From: Syntrophomonadaceae bacterium
GTDB lineage: Bacteria > Bacillota > Dethiobacteria > DTU022
Direction of reading: 5' to 3'
DNA length: 6,068 nucleotides
Assembly (NCBI GenBank): GCA_003566935.1
Contig: PXBM01000209.1
Coordinates: 1-6,068, forward strand
In this document: piece after piece, positions 5,015-6,068 of the stretch
Layout of the letters: the number at the start of each line of letters is the position of its first letter
Numbering within the stretch: position 1 is the stretch's first letter
Translations under genes and position numbers: made by a program
The notes under the pieces: generated by a model
Seen by the model: the letters and a program-made list of their open reading frames with translations, nothing else
What the model was told of the DNA's origin: nothing
The model's database searches: none

Positions 5015-6068
5015 TTGCTAAATCGGAGGAAAAAGAATCCGGCCCGGGTCATGGCAATAGGATTTGTCGGGTTAATTTTTATCGGATCTATATTGTTAAG
5101 TCTGCCATTTTCGTATGAAGCAGCGGAATTTGGTTATTTAGATGCTTTATTTACCGCTGCTTCTGCTGTTTGTGTTACCGGGTTAGTAGTAGTTGATACG
5201 GGTACATTTTTTACTCCCTTTGGCCAGTCAGTTGTCATGGCTCTCATATTTATTGGAGCACTCGGCTTTATGACAATGACAACATTAACCTTTATTTTTT
5301 TGGGTAGAAAAGTATCTTTACAGGAACGTCTTGTCGTTAAAGAAATTCTTGATCAGGAGTCAATAGCAGGATTGGTATCCCTGGTTAAAGCAGTATTTTG
5401 GATGGCCTTGGTGTTTGTAGTAATTGGAACTGTTCTGCTTAGCATAAGATTTGTACCTGCAATGGGTTATGAACGGGGCATATTTTTTTCGCTATTTCAT
5501 GCTATTTCAGCATTCGGCAATGCCGGTTTTGATCTTTTTGGAAATTTCCAAAGCCTGACCTCTTCCCCAACTGACTATCTTGTCAATGGAACAATTATGA
5601 CTTTGTTCATTATTGGCGGGCTTGGTTTTACTGTTATCCTGGAATTTGCAAATAGAATTAGTCTGCGCCACCGCCTTACACTGCACAGTAAGCTGGTTGT
5701 GATTATTACTGCTGTTTTATTGTCAAGTGGAACTGTTATCATTCTCCTTCTGGAATATAGTAACCCGGGCACCATGGGTAATTTAAGCTTTGGAGACAAA
5801 GTATTTACAGCCCTATTTACAGCGGCAACCCCAAGGACAGCAGGTTTCAGTGTTCTGGACACAGCTGCGATGGGCCATACCACCATGGTAATGCTGCTTG
5901 CGTTAATGTTTATCGGTGCTTCTCCTACTTCAACCGGTGGCGGGATCAAAACAACCACATTTGCTATAGTATTTTTTACATTTGTGAGCATGATCAGGGG
6001 AAAGCACGAACCGGTAGTGTACTACACCCGCTTTTCTTTGAGCCAGGTCATGAAGGCCGTATCAATCA
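5015..6068 (+). CDS. Potassium uptake channel subunit, KtrB/TrkH family (3' part outside window)
   Basis: Membrane-embedded K+-translocating subunit of a Trk/Ktr system, normally gated by a cytoplasmic RCK protein (KtrA/TrkA). The first 351 residues are present, with no internal stop, and the frame runs off the right edge. A basic N-terminus (LNRRKKNPAR) precedes the first membrane helix (about 13-33). Three of the four pore-loop filters are seen: CVTGL at 53-57, FGNAGF at 167-172 and RTAGF at 274-278. The family motif STGGGIKTTT is at 306-315; the fourth filter should lie beyond the window. TTG 5015 is chosen because GGAG (5002-5005) lies nine bases upstream. ATG 5006 directly abuts that site and is the main alternative; ATG 5051 would cut into the first helix. 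KtrB is the more likely subtype from the short N-terminus, but TrkH and NtpJ names overlap and ion specificity (K+ versus Na+) is not settled. No clear promoter is seen between 4977 and 5015. Confidence 0.92.
   Translation, partial: MLNRRKKNPARVMAIGFVGLIFIGSILLSLPFSYEAAEFGYLDALFTAASAVCVTGLVVVDTGTFFTPFGQSVVMALIFIGALGFMTMTTLTFIFLGRKVSLQERLVVKEILDQESIAGLVSLVKAVFWMALVFVVIGTVLLSIRFVPAMGYERGIFFSLFHAISAFGNAGFDLFGNFQSLTSSPTDYLVNGTIMTLFIIGGLGFTVILEFANRISLRHRLTLHSKLVVIITAVLLSSGTVIILLLEYSNPGTMGNLSFGDKVFTALFTAATPRTAGFSVLDTAAMGHTTMVMLLALMFIGASPTSTGGGIKTTTFAIVFFTFVSMIRGKHEPVVYYTRFSLSQVMKAVSI

Noticed and set aside
5575..5991. Minus-strand open frame of 138 codons
   Set aside because: It lies fully inside the potassium channel gene. 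Its hydrophobic look (VVLIPPPVEV, TTSLLCSVRR) is what the antisense of membrane-helix codons produces.
1..6068. Mobile elements, CRISPR arrays, tRNA or rRNA genes, toxin-antitoxin or defence genes, biosynthetic clusters
   Set aside because: No repeats with regular spacing, terminal inverted repeats, transposase or integrase motifs, or tRNA-like folds were seen. Gene content and order are those of an ordinary chromosomal core region.

Overview
The window is a chromosomal housekeeping region, very probably from a Firmicute of the class Clostridia or a close relative. The pointers are strong purine-rich Shine-Dalgarno sites (AAGGAGG, AGGAGGTG), free use of GTG and TTG starts, intrinsic terminators, the thrS / infC-rpmI-rplT gene order with a structured leader in front of infC, and a thioredoxin-type ArsC. 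Base composition looks moderate (mid-40s % G+C by eye, not computed). I cannot name a genus. All genes are on the + strand.

Layout. (1) 48-473: arsenate reductase ArsC, GTG start, closed by a strong intrinsic terminator (493-536). (2) An extended -10 promoter (about 560-568), then a diacylglycerol-kinase-family lipid kinase whose best start is TTG 631, ending at 1557. (3) A consensus-like promoter (1567-1595) nine bases after that stop, a short leader, and thrS (1668-3575, TTG start), threonyl-tRNA synthetase with all domains and zinc ligands. (4) A promoter whose -35 box overlaps the thrS stop codon, a leader of about 165 nt with three hairpins (best read as an L20-type autoregulatory leader), then infC from a rare ATT start at 3770, rpmI and rplT, closed by a long imperfect hairpin terminator (4909-4976). 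(5) From about 5015 to the window end: the N-terminal 351 residues of a KtrB/TrkH-type potassium channel subunit, cut off by the window edge.

How the genes work together. thrS and infC-rpmI-rplT are translation genes. ThrRS charges tRNA-Thr, IF3 controls initiation, and L35 and L20 build the 50S subunit. In Firmicutes L20 is known to repress its own operon through the infC leader, and the leader here has matching parts: an upstream hairpin whose CCACC-GCTT segment can alternatively pair with the left arm of the last hairpin. The lipid kinase, arsC and the potassium channel are separate transcription units flanking this core.

No new defence, mobile or biosynthetic system is visible. The points worth a second look are regulatory and start-site details: the ATT start of infC, the corrected TTG start of the lipid kinase, non-ATG starts in five of seven genes, the leader architecture, the absence of a T-box before thrS and a possible nine-codon leader peptide there.
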